Source: Todiramphus chloris collaris (taxonomy: Eukaryota > Chordata > Aves > Coraciiformes > Alcedinidae). From it: a stretch of DNA of 64,000 nucleotides. This document shows positions 63,185-64,000 of the stretch, in pieces (position 1 is the stretch's first letter; each line of letters opens with the position of its first letter). The notes under the pieces were generated by a model that was not told the origin of the DNA, did no database searches, and saw only the letters and a program-made list of their open reading frames with translations. The translations under genes and the position numbers were made by a program. The stretch lies in contig JANVCC010000076.1 in NCBI GenBank assembly GCA_025345505.1, positions 5,505,577 through 5,569,576 of the forward strand. The letters are read 5' to 3'.

Positions 63185-63850
63185 TCATAGAATGGTTTGG
63201 GTTAGAAATGACCTTAAAGATCATCTAATTCCAACCACCCTGCCATGGCAGGGACATCTCCCACTAGATCAGGTTGATCAAAGCCCCATCCAACCTGGTC
63301 TTGGACAGACACATCCAGGGATGTGGCAACCACAACTTCCCTGGGTGACTTGTTCCAGTTTTTTACCACCCTCAGAGTGAAGAACTTCTTCCTAATTTCT
63401 TATCTAAACCTACCTTCTTCCAGTTTGAAGCCATTACCCCTTGTCCTATCACTACTCTTGTAAAAAGTCCCTCCTCATCTTTCTTGTAGGTCCCCTTCAG
63501 ATACTAGAAGGCTGTAAGAAAGTCTTTCCTGAGCCTTCTCTTCCCCAGGCTGAACAGCCCCAGCTCCCTCAGCCTGTCCTTGTAGGAGAGGTGTCGCAGA
63601 CCTCTGATCATCTTCATGGTCCTCGTCTGGACCCACTCCAACAGGTCCACATCCATCTTGTGTTAGGAGCACTAGAGCTAGATGCAGTACTGCAGGTGGG
63701 GTCTCACCAAAGTGGAGCAGAGGGGGAGAATCACCTCTCTTGACCTGCTGGCTACACTTCTGATGCAGCCCAGGATATGTTCAGGGCTTTCTTGGCTGCA
63801 CTTGCACATTGTTGGCTCATGTTGAACTTTTTGTCAGCCAGCATCTTGAG
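63185..63850 (-). mobile_element. CR1 LINE fragment, reverse orientation
   Basis: It begins on the plus strand with ATCATAGAATGG, the reverse complement of the CR1 3' end. Typical reverse CR1 sequence follows: GGGTGACTTGTTCCAG, ACCCCTTGTCCTATCACTAC, CCCCAGGCTGAACAGCCCCA, CTTTCTTGGCTGCACTTGCA. The left boundary is the true 3' end; the right boundary is approximate. ORFs here are element remnants. Confidence 0.93.
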
Positions 63851-64000
63851 ACATTCCTGGGTTAAGTCTCCTGTTTTTCTTCAAGAAGAAAACCTAACTG
63901 CTTCCCTTCCTTAGGTTTCATTTGGTGCTTTGGATGTTTAAAACAAAATTGAGAAACGTAATTTACTTGTCAGTGAATAGTCTAGATAGTTATTTCATTT

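Noticed and set aside
63192-63743. ORFs of 62-100 codons at the right end
   Set aside because: They lie inside the reverse-oriented CR1.
55200-64000. Search for TRIM44, the next gene by human synteny
   Set aside because: No B-box or TRIM44-like sequence was found on the plus strand.

Overview
The window looks like nuclear DNA from a bird. Several CR1 LINE 3' ends carry the typical avian ATTCTATGA-like termini. A retroviral LTR family is present, and the large introns are repeat-poor and broken only by old, decayed interspersed repeats. Two vertebrate genes can be recognised, and their order and orientation match the PAMR1-FJX1 neighbourhood of human 11p13 as I remember it. The species cannot be fixed from the sequence.

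Layout: positions 1-20346 hold the 5' half of PAMR1 (peptidase domain containing associated with muscle regeneration 1) on the minus strand. Four coding exons can be read, with splice sites and phases that join correctly: exon 1 (20274-20346, signal peptide), exon 2 (8208-8384, Cys-rich), exon 3 (7337-7465, Cys-rich) and exon 4 (420-534, start of the CUB domain). The rest of the gene lies to the left of the window. Intron 3 contains an isolated CpG island (about 4000-4920) and a full-length-looking LTR (5506-6024). Intron 1 contains a 100-base assembly gap (9326-9425), a CR1 tail, MIR-like remnants and a decayed LINE fragment.

Positions 20347-51429 are about 31 kb with no recognisable gene. 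They hold a second, partial copy of the LTR (28183-28364), a long CR1 interrupted by a small duplicated insertion (about 36400-37330), simple repeats, and AT-rich stretches that could be conserved regulatory elements. A CR1 (51430-51969) ends directly at the edge of a large CpG island (about 51970-55400).

That island contains the intronless gene FJX1 (53822-55108, plus strand), which encodes a 428-residue Golgi type II membrane protein of the four-jointed/FAM20 secretory-pathway kinase family. It has a short upstream ORF, a G-quadruplex-like tract and a polypyrimidine tract upstream, and a 3'UTR that probably ends near an AGTAAA signal at 56183. From about 56200 to the right end there is intergenic sequence, ending in a reverse-oriented CR1 (63185-63850). 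PAMR1 and FJX1 are transcribed divergently and share the 33-kb interval between their promoters.

I found no tRNA, rRNA or CRISPR and no clear new biological system. The best leads are the paired alternative splice sites at PAMR1 exon 1/2, the intragenic CpG island, and a fossil coding-like fragment at 26394-26640.
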